A stretch of 64,000 bases of DNA from Aradus depressus (lineage: Eukaryota; Arthropoda; Insecta; Hemiptera; Aradidae), in contig OY759215.1 of NCBI GenBank assembly GCA_963662175.1, forward strand, positions 56,623,213 through 56,687,212, in the 5' to 3' direction. Of the stretch, positions 23,641-37,275 are shown in pieces (within the stretch, counting starts at the first letter, position 1; every line of letters begins with the position of its first letter). The notes under the pieces were generated by a model. The model was not told the origin of the DNA. It saw only the letters and a list, made by a program, of their open reading frames with translations, and made no database searches. Made by a program: the position numbers and the translations under genes.

Positions 23641-25329
23641 GTTCGAACTTCGTGCTGAAAGGAGAAACCGATACACTATATCTTATCTGAAGCTCAGAAC
23701 CGAATGCTATCAAGTGCACTTTTATTGCATTTTTGGATTGTCAGCCTTCTCTGTATAATTAAAACGATTCAAAAAATATATTACATCCTTATCTTGAAGT
23801 GAACCAAACATTATTAATAGGCGTTACTATGATTTGGCTTTAGTAAAGAAAACTGCATAACTACATTAAGCCCCAAATGTTTTTGTTATTGATGAACTTA
23901 ATACTATTTTTATACCTCCGTATTTCAGTTAACAGAATTAAGTCCATAAAAACTGTTGATATTTATTTAGTGACATCGTGTTTTTCAATATGTTTCTCTC
24001 TACTTTTTTTGTAGAACCTTTATTTGTTTAGTTTAGAGTTGTTCATGTTCAATTTAAGTAAAAACAATAACAATTTTGTCACAAACATTTAACAATCAGA
24101 AGAATACAGTACAGTACGTACTTGCAGTATTTAAAATTGTAGTTTATTTAATTAAAACTGATAATAATTAGTTATAGTGTATATTACATGGCTAGATGAT
24201 AGGTGCGACAATGTTATTTCAGTACTACGGTGACAAGGAGCAGATCACCTAAAATGTTCCTCTGTAAACTTAGCAAAATGTAACTTAATACGAAATGGCT
24301 CTGAGCTCCAGATATGTATTTTTAGTTGGACTAGACAATATAAGAGTTGAACGAAGTTCGTTTTCTTCTACTTATTGTGCTGTTTAGTGCCTAACTGGAG
24401 ATGAAAATCCCGCGAATTTACAAAGAAAATATTTTTCGCATATTATGTTTCATAAATATTTTGGGATGATCTAATTGAGAAGGTTTCCTTCTGAAAAGTG
24501 ACGATATTAAATATTTTCTTGTTATTTTATTTGGTAATTAATATTTGTAGGGGATGAATTATTCTGTATTTATATTATATTCATATGTTACGTTTTCAAC
24601 GGACAAACAGACGGCTTGTATAACGCAACAATGATTATTCATTTTTTCTTTGTAATTAATCTATGAGAGGTATATATTGCCATATGTTAATTTCCACAAA
24701 TTGTTCGTTCGTCGAAAAAAGGAGAAATAATTCAGAAAATGTTATATTTATTGTCAACATTAATACCTACATTTTTTTATGAGACTTTTGTTATCTTCTT
24801 TTTTGAAGCATTTGTCTATTTTTATGTGTACTTTTACTGGTCTAATATTGTTGAATTTTTTTAATTAATAAAACGAGTACATTTTATTCATATTCTCTTC
24901 CTACCTGTTGTATCCCTCGCTGCCGTGTGAATTCACAATCTAATGTCATTTCGACCCTTTTACCGATATTAGACTAGTCACAGTTTCATTGAACAATCGT
25001 TACACTGAAATAAATTTCATTGGTTACATTGTAATTCAACTATTATTTGGCGAATAGAAGAATCAAATTGAATGAAAAATATGACTTTCCCTACGGATAA
25101 TCTACTTCGCCAAAATCCTTAAAATTAAATTTTTTTTAAAGTTTATATTTATTTCAGAATAGTATATATTGGCAAAAAATTGCCAACGCCACGGACTTAT
25201 ACGTTCTCATGTCATCAGCAATTATTTCGTTGAATGTACAAACCTTTCACGGATATCACATACAAATAAGTTTATCTTTAATAGTTTAAACGCTGATGTT
25301 GAAAAAGGAAAGACAATATTTCAGGCTTT
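23641..25329. other. Intergenic stretch
   Basis: AT-rich, 1.7 kb; nothing recognised. Confidence 0.5.
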
Positions 25330-25560
25330 GAATCCTTCTGACTGTACAGCCATACAGATTTCCAATTTTTCCAACTTTTTTCCTTACCTCATTATGAGAA
25401 TGTTTCGCACTCAGCGAACTTAGTTCATAACTAGACCTGACGATGGTGTAAGGCCGAAACCGGTAGTTATATATATTTATATCTTTAGTGGAATAGACAA
25501 TATTTCAAAAATAAGTTTGTTTTATTTATTTATTACAAGTTTCCACAATATGTCCGCGTT
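25330..25560 (+). mobile_element. Penelope-like terminal fragment with hammerhead-like core
   Basis: CTGACGA, TGGTGTAAGGCC, GAAACCGG at about 25436-25465. It is followed by the tail AGTGGAATAGACAATATTTC and TTTATTTATTACAAGTTTCC, nearly identical to the right end of the 16501-17448 element. A single arm, 5' truncated. Confidence 0.7.
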
Positions 25561-25686
25561 CCTCAACTTAGACTTTGGATGTAGCACAGAAAGAAAGAAG
25601 CAATAGTAAAACACACTTGAGAGAAACAAAGTAAAATGAAAGAGAAGGCAGGTACTACTTTTAATTAAGTTACAATAGAATAGAAA

Positions 25687-26236
25687 TCTGTGGTGGGCGG
25701 GCAAAAGTACATAAGCCGACTTATGTCGTTTTTAATATTTCTATTCCAATGATCTCTATTATTATACTTGTATGCTCTCTATTAATATGGGGACCCTTGA
25801 ACAAGCCAATCCTGAGATATTCAGTGCTCAAATGTACATAAGTTGTGAAAGAAATGTCCAGTCGGCCAATTGTATCAAAACTGTAATTGATCAAAATGAC
25901 ACATATCGTCTTGTGTATACTTATAAATAGGAACGAAACTACATACAAGTGTACTTATGTAGTTGTGGGCGAATCAACATGGTAGCAAATGTATGTTAAG
26001 TAAACTGCCTCAATGACATAAGTAGACTTGTGTACTTTTGATCGACCCGACATTGCATGATCAAAAATGCATATTCGAAAAAATAGGCATTTTCATCCAA
26101 ATCTAATCACGAATTTATAAATTAGGCAATATAAAGCATATTTTAGAGTTAAAAGGAGGTTTTAGAGGGAAATTTTCAAATTGTTGGTGGTGTTTTCTCG
26201 AAATTGTTTTTATGCCCGCCCATCACAAATTGAGGA
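25687..26236. mobile_element. MITE-like element with inverted ends
   Basis: The left end TGTGGTGGGCGGGC and the inverted right end TTGTGATGGGCGGGC match. A second internal inverted motif, AAAAGTACATAAG near 25703 and CTTGTGTACTTTT near 26025, nests inside. No coding capacity; superfamily uncertain, possibly hAT-like. Confidence 0.5.
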
Positions 26237-26359
26237 GCAACGGAGCAAAACCAACTAAATCACATTTTTCTCAAAATCTAGTTGTCACTTTAACATCAAT
26301 ATTACCTTGGAAGCCACACAATAAACTATGTAATACAGTCCAACTAAATTCCGTGGGAA

Positions 26360-26650
26360 GAATGTAGATGAGCCAGGGGTGGGACGGTACACCTGGAGCA
26401 GTGACGTGTCACCTAATCTCGGGCCGGAGCAGTTGCTACCTACCTGCTCCATTGGTTTGAAATTACCGGTACAGTTTGGAGCAGAAGCAGTGGACACAGA
26501 CCTTGGGAGGGAGGATTTTCTCAACGATCTCTGCTCCCGTTCCGCTGTACCGGTACTCGGATCGAGATCGCCGTTACTTTCCAGTTTCCCCACCTGTTTT
26601 TTTAGGATCTGTGACTGGTCAATCCGAAACAAAATGCCACTTGGCGGAAA
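26360..26650. other. GC-richer intergenic patch
   Basis: Open frames of about 100 codons exist on both strands but share no recognisable domain. The patch contains repeated ACCGGTAC-type 8-mers (26465, 26550, 26770). More likely a repeat relic than a gene. Confidence 0.35.
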
Positions 26651-26998
26651 AAGCGCGCCGATTTCAAAATCCCCTCCTTCCTTCATTATTTTATTTTCCT
26701 TTAATTGAGTTTTATGTTGGACATGCTATGACATAAAAATTCAATCCTCATGCGGTTATTCCTATATCAGTACCGGTACTGCAACTTTCCAAGAAGAAAG
26801 TTTAGTCAAAAAGAAGTACTTTTTGCTCCGCCGCACCTCAATTATGAAAAATATTATTTCAAGATCACTTATTTTATATGACAGGCAACAGTTTATGGAA
26901 CACGAAATTCTCTATCTTCAAGAGAAATAGCGTTCTGCTTTGGCGCCGCTACAGTAAGCAAAACTAATATTTATTACATAGAGGATACTTTTTTTGGT

Positions 26999-27014
26999 AG
27001 CCCTGAAAAGGGCT
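26999..27014 (-). terminator. Histone mRNA 3' stem-loop (H2A)
   Basis: Minus strand AGCCCTTTTCAGGGCT, a 6 bp stem with loop TTTC; 14 bp past the stop codon. Bound by SLBP for U7-dependent 3' processing. Confidence 0.93.
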
Positions 27015-27028
27015 GTTCCTGACAAAAT

Positions 27029-27403
27029 TTATGAACTCTTCTCAGTCTTCTTGGGAAGAAGAACAGCTTGGATGTTGGGCAGCACACCACCCTGAGCGAT
27101 AGTAACACCAGAAAGAAGTTTGTTCAACTCCTCGTCATTCCTGATCGCTAACTGCAGATGACGCGGGATGATCCTGGTCTTCTTATTATCTCTAGCAGCA
27201 TTACCAGCCAACTCAAGCACTTCTGCAGCCAAGTACTCCATAACTGCAGCTAAGTAAACAGGGGCGCCAGCACCGACACGTTCAGCATAATTGCCTTTCC
27301 TCAAAAGACGATGGATCCTTCCCACAGGGAACTGAAGACCAGCTCGAGAAGACCTTGTCTTGGATTTACCCTTCGATTTACCACCCTTACCTCGACCTGA
27401 CAT
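27029..27403 (-). CDS. His2A: Histone H2A
   Basis: Core histone that dimerises with H2B in the nucleosome. The 124-residue product starts [20 protein letters not shown], and this start is chosen over an upstream ATG because it gives the canonical N-tail. It contains [20 protein letters not shown], the acidic-patch helix region and the docking domain [11 protein letters not shown]. It ends TEKSS without an SQ motif, so it is canonical H2A rather than H2A.X or H2A.Z. Intronless, with a TATA box at 27453-27462 and a 3' stem-loop at 26999-27014. It is divergent from the H2B gene at 28017. It is the only H2A in the window. Confidence 0.98.
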   Translation of the reverse strand: MSGRGKGGKSKGKSKTRSSRAGLQFPVGRIHRLLRKGNYAERVGAGAPVYLAAVMEYLAAEVLELAGNAARDNKKTRIIPRHLQLAIRNDEELNKLLSGVTIAQGGVLPNIQAVLLPKKTEKSS

Positions 27404-27452
27404 ATTGAAGTATGAAGTAATAAGAGGTTCTGACGTATTCAAGGAAACACAG

Positions 27453-27462
27453 GTATATATAC
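27453..27462 (-). promoter_or_regulatory. H2A TATA box
   Basis: GTATATATAC lies 50 bp upstream of the H2A start. A CCAATCA box lies further out at 27484-27490. Confidence 0.65.
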
Positions 27463-27960
27463 AAGAGTCTGTTCAAAAGATCAACCAATCAGCATAAAGC
27501 TGCTCAACTGCTCCCTAGTGGTAAACCTGTCCACTACTAGACTAAAAAATGTGGATCAATCCTATTTTAAAACTCTAGTTCCTAATACAGAACAGATCTT
27601 TATTTACTATATGTGTATTTATTATTACAATTTTGTGCATACACAACTGATGGGGTTCGGTATTTCACTATTAACATTAAAAAAAACTTTTTTCTTAGTA
27701 GTATCTCATATACCCGCAGTTAGCGCTAGCATCGAACATCTAATAATACCAAATTAGGTGATATTCCTGTTTCAACAATCGTCTCCTTTTCACATTATCT
27801 ATTATGGATCTTTTCATCCTATTAATGACTTTTCAGTGAAATTGCAAAAATACTATACTTTCCGCTGATTTTGGCAAATATGCCAAGTTTCACAGTCTTG
27901 CTACCAAAGCTGTTAAGCGCTAGTGTCTCAGAATGGTTCGTTATTTTACACTGCTTAGTG

Positions 27961-27967
27961 TATATAA
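27961..27967 (+). promoter_or_regulatory. H2B (copy 1) TATA box
   Basis: TATATAA lies 50 bp upstream of the start codon. Confidence 0.7.
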
Positions 27968-28016
27968 TAGATTTGTTACTAGAGTTCAAGCATAATTGCA
28001 GTTTTATTTAATCACG

Positions 28017-28388
28017 ATGCCACCCAAAGCAAGTGGTAAAGCTATCAAGAAAGCAGGCAAGGCTCAGAAGAGTGTTGTCAAAGGGGATAAAAAGAAGAAG
28101 CGCAAACGGAAGGAGAGTTATGCCATTTACATCTACAAAGTATTGAAACAAGTTCATCCTGATACAGGGGTCTCTTCGAAAGCTATGAGCATCATGAACA
28201 GCTTCGTCAATGACATCTTCGAACGGATCGCTGCCGAGGCTTCACGTTTATCTCACTATAATAAACGTTCGACTATCACCAGTCGGGAGATACAAACAGC
28301 TGTGAGGCTCCTTCTTCCCGGTGAGTTGGCTAAACACGCTGTGAGTGAGGGCACAAAGGCTGTTACCAAGTACACTAGCTCTAAGTAG
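28017..28388 (+). CDS. His2B: Histone H2B, copy 1
   Basis: 123-residue core histone starting [20 protein letters not shown]. The start is the second ATG of the open frame, matching the conserved N-terminus. It contains the [20 protein letters not shown] repression-domain/alpha-1 region, [20 protein letters not shown], and the C-terminal AVTKYTSSK with the ubiquitination-type lysine. It differs from copy 2 in the N-tail (SVVKG versus NIAKG). Intronless, with a TATA at 27961 and a stem-loop at 28419. Confidence 0.98.
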   Translation: MPPKASGKAIKKAGKAQKSVVKGDKKKKRKRKESYAIYIYKVLKQVHPDTGVSSKAMSIMNSFVNDIFERIAAEASRLSHYNKRSTITSREIQTAVRLLLPGELAKHAVSEGTKAVTKYTSSK

Positions 28389-28418
28389 ATATATCTAACC
28401 GTTGTCACAATGTCCTCC

Positions 28419-28434
28419 GGCCCTTTTTAGGGCC
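28419..28434 (+). terminator. Histone 3' stem-loop (H2B copy 1)
   Basis: GGCCCTTTTTAGGGCC followed by ACCAAT; loop TTTT instead of the usual TTTC. Confidence 0.93.
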
Positions 28435-28806
28435 ACCAATTCAAAATATCCAAATTCCCAGCTAACTTTTTTTATTTTATTCTCTGTTGTGGGTTTGGGA
28501 TGCCTAAGATAGTTTCTAACAGACAGAGGTGGGTCCGCCCATCTTTGTTTTTTCATATTTTTTTTTTTATTTTTGTCCTCGCAATCTAGTTAACTTGTTG
28601 TTTGATAGAGGTAGCTCAAAAAATATGTTGTGTCTATAAAAGGATTCGATGATAATATATAAAAAAAAAAAAGAACTGATATATTATAGATAGGTACTGA
28701 TTGGGATTGCTTCCCGACATGTCTATATAATTTATATTTTTAAAGCATATAAATTAATAGAAAGTCGTAGAAGTGATAATAAGTAATTATTTTATTTCTT
28801 ACTACG

Positions 28807-28880
28807 TTTTCATGGACGTTCAAATCGATTTGAATCTCAAATAGCGTGTTCGAATCGATTTGAGTTCCATGAAAACCCCT
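28807..28880. repeat. Short inverted repeat
   Basis: TTTTCATGGACGTTCAAATC and the inverse of GATTTGAGTTCCATGAAAAC form a hairpin of about 26 bp arms. It could be a tiny MITE; no target duplication identified. Confidence 0.55.
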
Positions 28881-29169
28881 GTTTCAAACCGATTTCAAAT
28901 CGTGTTATCCCAAGGTCAATTCGCTAATTTCTGGGATCGTATCGAAAGTGATTCGTATTATATTATTACAGACACAACTGCTATTTTACGCCACCCAAAG
29001 ATTCGAGTTCGTTAATAAAAAAACACAAAGTCGTCGGTAAATCACCGGCTAGCTACTTCCACAGCACGAAATAATCTATTACGTTTTCGCCCTCCCCCCA
29101 AATCTAATCGACCGCTTGGGCTAAAACTCAAAGTTGACTTACATAATAGCTTCTCCTCATACTAAAGTT

Positions 29170-29620
29170 TCTGTCGGTACATTCATTAATTGGCAGTTAT
29201 CAAGGTATTTAAATCGAGCCCCCTTCCCTTCTGGATGCCGTTCTTATGGGCTTTGAATTTAAACATAAATATGAAATTTCATGTCGATACATTCCTCCTC
29301 TCTAATCCCCCCCCCCCCCCCCCCCCCCGCCCGTTTTTCACATATGAAATTTGGGATCAAGAAATTCATTACACGGCTGTTATTAGATTTTTTGTGTTAG
29401 GCCTCTCCCCTGTCCACTTGGAGGGATCTGGATAAACTTGAAATTTTGAGTCAATACATTCATTTTATTGGGAGTTATCCTGATCAGAGAAATATTTTTT
29501 TTTCATTTTTGGAAACAGAAATATTTGTCGAAAAACGTGAAATTCCGTTGAAAAATTCGGATTGAATTTTGACCGATTAAATAACTTCCCCTATACGGCG
29601 TAAAGTTGGGGAAGTAAAAG
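29170..29620 (+). repeat. Dispersed repeat, two or three units
   Basis: Units with AAATTTCATGTCGATACATTC (29276) and GTCAATACATTCATTTTATT (29449) end in TTTTGACCGATTAAATAACT at about 29568, then GGGGAAGTAA. It is the same family as 1866-2420 and 5030-5215. Confidence 0.6.
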
Positions 29621-29814
29621 GCAACCGGAAATATTCGGAAAAAGCAAGCGGCAAAGTTGTGTCTATCCTCCCTTCTCCATGTATGGAAAGTGGCAGAATG
29701 TATCACTTCGCTAACATAAATGAAGAAACAAAGAGTTCTGCAAGTTAGCTTGGTTCGAAGATGGTCTTACATTTTAAGTACAAAAGATGAGATGTCAAAA
29801 GGCGACAGAAAAAA

Positions 29815-29985
29815 AATTGGTATCTTTATGGGGATCTGGATAAAAATATAAAATTTCTTAGGCAGGCTTTTCTTTTCTTTTTGGAACAGGGGGTCGAAAA
29901 AAATGAAATTCTGTTGAAAACTCAACATGGATTTCTGAGCGATTACATAAGTTCCCTTATACTTCGTAGCTAGAAAATTTATTTC
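29815..29985 (+). repeat. Dispersed repeat, partial unit
   Basis: AAATTCTGTTGAAAACTCAA, GAGCGATTACATAAGTTCCC and ATACTTCGTAG mark the family's right end. Confidence 0.55.
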
Positions 29986-30664
29986 AATTTCACCTTTGTT
30001 TTGATTATTAACATATATACGTACTCAACGAGGATACACTAATAAATCTTGAACAAATGTGTGTGTATACTAGATATTTATTCTTGTGAGGTTCGCAAAA
30101 ATATTATTGATACGACCTTGGAATTACATTTGTTATACAGCATTTCGGTGCCAGCTGAAAAAGAACAAGAAAATAACATTTTTGTGAAGGGGAACGGCAA
30201 CTATCAGAACTCATAAGTTAGGGGCCATTCATAAATTACGTATGGTTTTTTTTAAAGCTAATTAAGCAAAAGGGAAATTCCTAGTCAGCGAGACAATAGA
30301 ATAAAAAAATGTCTAGAAGTACTGAGACCATATGATTTCTGTAGGATTCAATACTGAATTTGAGAACTAAGTACAGGGCTCTATACAATAGCGCCATCGT
30401 AGTAGATTTTAAACTCAAAAACTTACATAAGATCAAATTCTTTACCTCCCTATAGTAAGAATTAGTAATATTGAACTTATCCCTCTCCCCCCCCTAAATG
30501 CCTTACGAACTTATGAATGACCCCTTATCTAACTAAATATGTCTTTATGTAAGGGTTTTGGATACATAACAATTTCTAACCGATTGCAAATTTCGCCACT
30601 GTTGAAGTATACCTTGAAAAAATTCAAGGTCTTCTGGTGAGGTAGGTATATGGAATGCACTTGG

Positions 30665-30680
30665 GGCCCTGATAAGGGCC
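30665..30680 (-). terminator. Histone 3' stem-loop (H3 copy 1)
   Basis: Minus strand GGCCCTTATCAGGGCC; loop TATC. Confidence 0.93.
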
Positions 30681-30703
30681 ATTGAAAAACAAAATAGGAC
30701 AGA

Positions 30704-32069
<1,366 letters not shown>

Positions 32070-32600
32070 AATGATTCTACGTTTAGTCAGTTTGGTGTCA
32101 CATCATCTTGTTTTTTTTTTAAATAAAAGTTTATTTCGAGCTTTGATTTGTTTGTTTAAATAATTTATAATAAATTAAATTAAAAATGTCAAGTAATGAG
32201 GAATTGTTGTTATATGGTGCTGTGGCTATTTACATTGTTGCATCCAAAAAAAGAAATCGAAGAAAAAAACAACACACACTAAACAATAATTATTAATAAA
32301 CTTTTAAAACTTAATTTTATTTATTGAAAACAAAGAAATCAAAATATACATAAAATAATTATTTTAACTTTTGATAACTGATAACGCCGGAGCATGCTCA
32401 GAATGGCTGGTTTGAAGAACTGAACTGATTCAAACCCCACACACAGTCAAATAGGCTTGTCGTCAGTTCGATGTGTCACACCATTTGATGAAATTTCATC
32501 AAATAATCAATCAGTTCATTTTTTTGGCATGATGTCATGCCATTTCTACCCCATACACGTCAGTTTGGTGTGTCAGTTCAATTTGTTATCTCGAATAAAT
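32070..32600 (+). mobile_element. PIF/Harbinger-like relic
   Basis: A 36-codon open frame at 32186-32296, beginning MSSNEELLLYGAVAIYIVAS then KKRNRRKK, resembles the N-terminus of PIF/Harbinger transposases and then stops. Flanking DNA repeats short GTCAGTTTGGTGTGTC-like and CCCCACACAC motifs. Probably an internally deleted derivative; superfamily assignment is inference. Confidence 0.4.
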
Positions 32601-32814
32601 ATCTGTATTTCAAGGGCCAGTCCAGAGAACAATGATGGATATTTATTAAATTATCTGCAACAATTTGTTGAAAACAATTATTGTTTATCGATCTAAACTA
32701 ATGATTGCATAATTAAGACAGGTGCAAATTGTAACTTAAATCGTAAACCCCTCTATCTATCAGCCGAATTGTGCCCACCTAAATTAGGTTCAGTCAACCT
32801 TAAAATTGTGTCAC

Positions 32815-32895
32815 TTTTGGACTTTGTGCTGACGATAGCGTAAGCCGGAACCAGTACACTTTATGTATACATTTTTGTGGAAATGGAGAATATAA
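32815..32895 (+). mobile_element. Penelope-like terminal fragment
   Basis: CTGACGATAGCGTAAGCCGG AACC, then TTTTTGTGGAAATGGAGAAT; core mutated (GGAAC instead of GAAAC). Confidence 0.55.
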
Positions 32896-32967
32896 ATGTT
32901 AGACTGTCTTTGTTTTTATTTATAATATTGTGGCACTAGATTGCATTTGAAAGTAGCACATTATTAA

Positions 32968-33145
32968 GTGGCGTATAGACATGCGAGCAACGAGCCTAAC
33001 ATTAGTCTGCGCTAGACAAACAAGGTAGGCTCGGGGTCTGCTCCACCAATTGTCGGTTTTTTGACGAACCATCAGAGGAATGTTCGGCTCGGGCTGCGGT
33101 GTGTTTAGACTCGAACCGTCCCGACTTGACCCGAGCACTGTTGTT
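32968..33145 (+). repeat. MITE-like repeat, copy A
   Basis: It shares GCAACGAGCC, CGCTAGACAA, TTGTCGGTTTTTTGACGAA and a GGTGTGT stretch, in order, with 37069-37275. Much more GC-rich than its surroundings. Confidence 0.6.
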
Positions 33146-33401
33146 TCAGATATTATAACCTCAAATATTTTGGTTCTTTGTAGTGTACGTTGTGTTTTTT
33201 GTGACTTTAAATAATAATAAAATGAAATACTAATAATAACATGAATTTTTTATCTGCAGAACTTGTGCAAAATATAAAGTTATGTCGTTTCTCCCCTATT
33301 GTAAGGAGATATCTGTAGTAATTCTATTGGCTTGGGCGAAAAGTCAATCATCAACAAGTTCACTATGGACTGGCAACTTTACTTGGATATTGATATTTGG
33401 T

Positions 33402-33417
33402 GGCCCTGACAAGGGCC
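33402..33417 (-). terminator. Histone 3' stem-loop (H4 copy 1)
   Basis: Minus strand GGCCCTTGTCAGGGCC; loop TGTC. Confidence 0.93.
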
Positions 33418-33450
33418 GTTGGAATAAAAAGTGCACAAAATAGTAAGATC

Positions 33451-34039
<589 letters not shown>

Positions 34040-34411
34040 ATGCCCCCAAAAGCTAGTGGTAAAGCCATCAAGAAGGCCGGGAAGGCTCAAAAGAACATTG
34101 CCAAGGGAGATAAAAAGAAGAAACGCAAGAGGAAGGAGAGTTATGCCATCTACATCTACAAAGTACTGAAGCAGGTTCACCCTGACACCGGTGTCTCCTC
34201 CAAAGCTATGAGTATCATGAACAGTTTTGTCAATGATATCTTTGAGAGGATTGCAGCTGAGGCGTCTCGTCTGTCTCACTACAACAAGAGGTCGACCATC
34301 ACCAGTCGGGAAATCCAGACTGCTGTCAGACTTCTCCTTCCTGGAGAGTTGGCCAAGCACGCTGTTAGTGAGGGCACCAAGGCCGTCACTAAGTACACCA
34401 GCTCCAAATAA
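34040..34411 (+). CDS. His2B: Histone H2B, copy 2
   Basis: 123 residues starting [20 protein letters not shown]; the upstream ATG at 34028 was rejected as 5' leader. The core fold is identical to copy 1; the N-tail differs at three of four consecutive positions after QK (NIA for SVV). Intronless, with stem-loop at 34443. Confidence 0.98.
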   Translation: MPPKASGKAIKKAGKAQKNIAKGDKKKKRKRKESYAIYIYKVLKQVHPDTGVSSKAMSIMNSFVNDIFERIAAEASRLSHYNKRSTITSREIQTAVRLLLPGELAKHAVSEGTKAVTKYTSSK

Positions 34412-34442
34412 AGGGCTCCTTACATGCACACATCTTTCGAAC

Positions 34443-34458
34443 GGCCCTTTTCAGGGCC
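34443..34458 (+). terminator. Histone 3' stem-loop (H2B copy 2)
   Basis: GGCCCTTTTCAGGGCC then ACCAAA; canonical. Confidence 0.95.
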
Positions 34459-35400
34459 ACCAAATATTGGGTTTGACCCTATATCCTCTTTCATATATTC
34501 TCTATAAGAATAGACAATAAGAAAAAACACGGACTTCAGACCGTGGACTTCGGACGGAATAAAATCAAAAACTACTTTTTCTTCTCCAGCTTACCGGAGT
34601 TCACCGGAAATCACGAAGAATGACACATTTGAATCATAACCTGTGAAATGAGAGCTTTAGCAATTATTCGATACTTTATAATACAACAATGATCACGTCG
34701 GGGTCACCAATTTAGCGATTATGAAAGCTAATAAACTTCAGTTTTTAAAATATTTTTAATTAACGAGAAGCAACTCAAACTAACTACATAACATGTATAT
34801 TGATTGTCCTTTTCATAAAACATATGTTTTTAAATTAAATTGAAATAACTGTTATCGATTATTAATTAATTCAAAATAATAAAACGAATAAATAAGACAT
34901 GTGGGGGGCGCCACAACTTTCTAGTTACTTATCAAAAACAATACATTAAACAATGGTAAATACTAACTCGTTTCTCTTTTCACATCAACTTTCCCATTTC
35001 TAGTGTAACCGGTGAACTTAATTTGTTCAATGCTCAATAAAGGGGGATCTATACTTTTAATTGATTTTTAACCAAGCAAGTCAGAGGGAGAGCGGAAACT
35101 TTTCGCTGAAAAGTGATTACTAACCTGCCGCCAGGGGCGCTTCACGGTCTCTGATGTTTTCTTTTGGCCTGATGTACCGTGCTTATTGACCAATAGTGTC
35201 CGATCTACTCTTTCCCTTTGAGGGCTAATTTCTAATTGGCTCTTTCCTGACGTTGCTAAGTTGAACCTTCGTCGAATGAGATACAATGTATTAAGAATAA
35301 ATAAATATATCAAACAAATAATTGACTTTACCACCATTTTGACCAAATAAATAATTAGGCAATACAAAATAATAATTATTATTCAGTCTATCCATATAGT
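34459..35400. other. Intergenic stretch between H2B copy 2 and H3 copy 2
   Basis: About 940 bp, AT-rich; short open frames show no recognisable domain. Confidence 0.5.
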
Positions 35401-35403
35401 TGA

Positions 35404-35934
<531 letters not shown>

Positions 35935-35954
35935 GAAGGAATAACTATTTAAAC

Positions 35955-35970
35955 GGCCCTTTTCAGGGCC
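35955..35970 (+). terminator. Histone 3' stem-loop (H3 copy 2)
   Basis: GGCCCTTTTCAGGGCC preceded by AAAC and followed by ACCAAT; canonical. Confidence 0.95.
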
Positions 35971-36279
35971 ACCAATCAATAACTAACTATCCATCCATAA
36001 CTATAGATTATTTATTACGCCCAGCAGCTCACGAGTTAGAGGGAGTTGTGGTCAAAAACTCTTCTATTACGATACTCTCAATAAGCAATTTTTGGATGTC
36101 AAATTGGGCAAACGGAAGGAGAGTTTAACGCAAAAACTTTCATGTCTAATTATTAATACCTGGAGTTAATTGTGAATTCAATTAGTAATTAAAAAAAAAA
36201 AACAGTCACAACTAGCACATCGAGATCTATCTAATACTTACTTACAATAGATCACTTTCGATTTTTCGATACGTGTACA

Positions 36280-36900
36280 GCCCCACACACGCTCAGTTTT
36301 TAACACAGGCCTGCTTGCGCAAACCAAGGACCCACACGTACAGTTCAGCTGTCCAGATATTTTCTCAGTTCACAATGGCTTCTCAATGTGATGTTGCCTG
36401 CCTCCTTCTCGCTTGCGCTATTAAAAAGAAGCAATAGAAGAAACGTTCTGTAAACAGGACCAAATGGACGAATTTGCTATTGTTTATTTTTTTTTAACTC
36501 TTTCCGAAAGGAACTCCTCAAATTGTTTATTTTTTTTACAACCGCCTCTCTGTTCGCTTCACGCTCCGTCTTTTGCAGTTTCTTGACTATCACCTCATAA
36601 GCAGCCGATTTTTTGTTTCGATCAGAATACTCCTTGCTTTTAACTTTCCATAAGCACGGCAATGATTTGTATAATTCGATGAATTCGGCGGTGGATTCTC
36701 TATCCATGGTTTAGAAACTGACAAAAAAAAAACTGAAAAAACTGGAAACTTCGTACTGAACTGACCCACATACGTGCAAACTCACTGGTCTGCTCAGGTA
36801 AAAATCCAAATTGAAATTGCTCAGGCCACGCCAGCGACCCCCTAAGGCACCCTCGTGGATATCCCCCCCCCCCCCCCCCCCCCCCCTCCCGCCACCTCCC
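36280..36900. mobile_element. Possible PIF/Harbinger derivative with MADF gene
   Basis: It carries the MADF-type frame at 36477-36707 (-). On the + strand a short frame at 36375 (MASQCDVACLLLACAIKKKQ) resembles a truncated Harbinger transposase start. CCCCACACAC, GACCCACACGTACAGTTCAG and GACCCACATACGTGC motifs echo 32436-32560. The association of MADF/Myb-like proteins with this superfamily is known; the boundaries here are not defined. Confidence 0.35.
36477..36707 (-). CDS. MADF-domain protein fragment
   Basis: The 76-residue frame has the MADF (Myb/SANT-like) DNA-binding pattern: an N-terminal FIELYKSLPCLWKVKSKEYS, AYEVIVKKL, then VVKKINNLRSSFRKELKK with the two conserved helices. It stops right after the domain in an A-rich tract (KKNKQ), shorter than full MADF proteins. 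Either a truncated transposon-borne gene or a first exon; no downstream exon was recognised. It lies between histone H3 and H4, next to a 24-base C run (36863-36886). Confidence 0.6.
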   Translation of the reverse strand: MDRESTAEFIELYKSLPCLWKVKSKEYSDRNKKSAAYEVIVKKLQKTEREANREAVVKKINNLRSSFRKELKKNKQ

Positions 36901-37068
36901 CAATTCACAGTCATTTAGACAGCTTCATGCACACAAAACGATTAAAAAGTTGCAAACAATTACAATTATCCTTTAAGTTTTTATATTTATTAATAGAGCA
37001 CAAAGGAGTATTTTTGGAATATGGTTTTTAAGAGGAGTACGGTTCACGAAAAAGGAGTACAAAACTCC

Positions 37069-37275
37069 CTAAAGTGGCGCCCAGATTAGCGAACACGAAC
37101 AAAGCAACGAGCCGAGCATTGATCTCCGCGCATGCGCTAGACAAGCAAGCCTTGTTCGTCCCCCGATCCGCGAGTTGTCGGTTTTTTGACGAAACATCAA
37201 AGGGTGTTCAGTTAGATCAGCGGTGGTGTGTGGACGCTCAACGAGCATGGAGCCGAGCTGACCGTGGATTGTAAC
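37069..37275 (+). repeat. MITE-like repeat, copy B
   Basis: Same ordered motifs as 32968-33145, with the perfect shared block TTGTCGGTTTTTTGACGAA at about 37176. Identity unknown. Confidence 0.6.

Larger units (their letters stand above)
27404..28016. promoter_or_regulatory. Divergent H2A/H2B promoter region
   Basis: The 613 bp interval between the two start codons holds both TATA boxes, a CCAATCA box and two TAGCGCTAG-like motifs (27721-27730, 27915-27924). Confidence 0.7.
28435..30664. other. Intergenic H2B-H3 region
   Basis: 2.2 kb holding a short inverted repeat (28807-28880), two dispersed-repeat stretches (29170-29620, 29815-29985) and a 22-base C run (29307-29328). No gene seen. Confidence 0.6.

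Noticed and set aside
26379..26736. Overlapping open frames of 86-133 codons on both strands
   Set aside because: No recognisable domain, overlap in several frames, and repeated ACCGGTAC words suggest a noncoding GC-rich patch.
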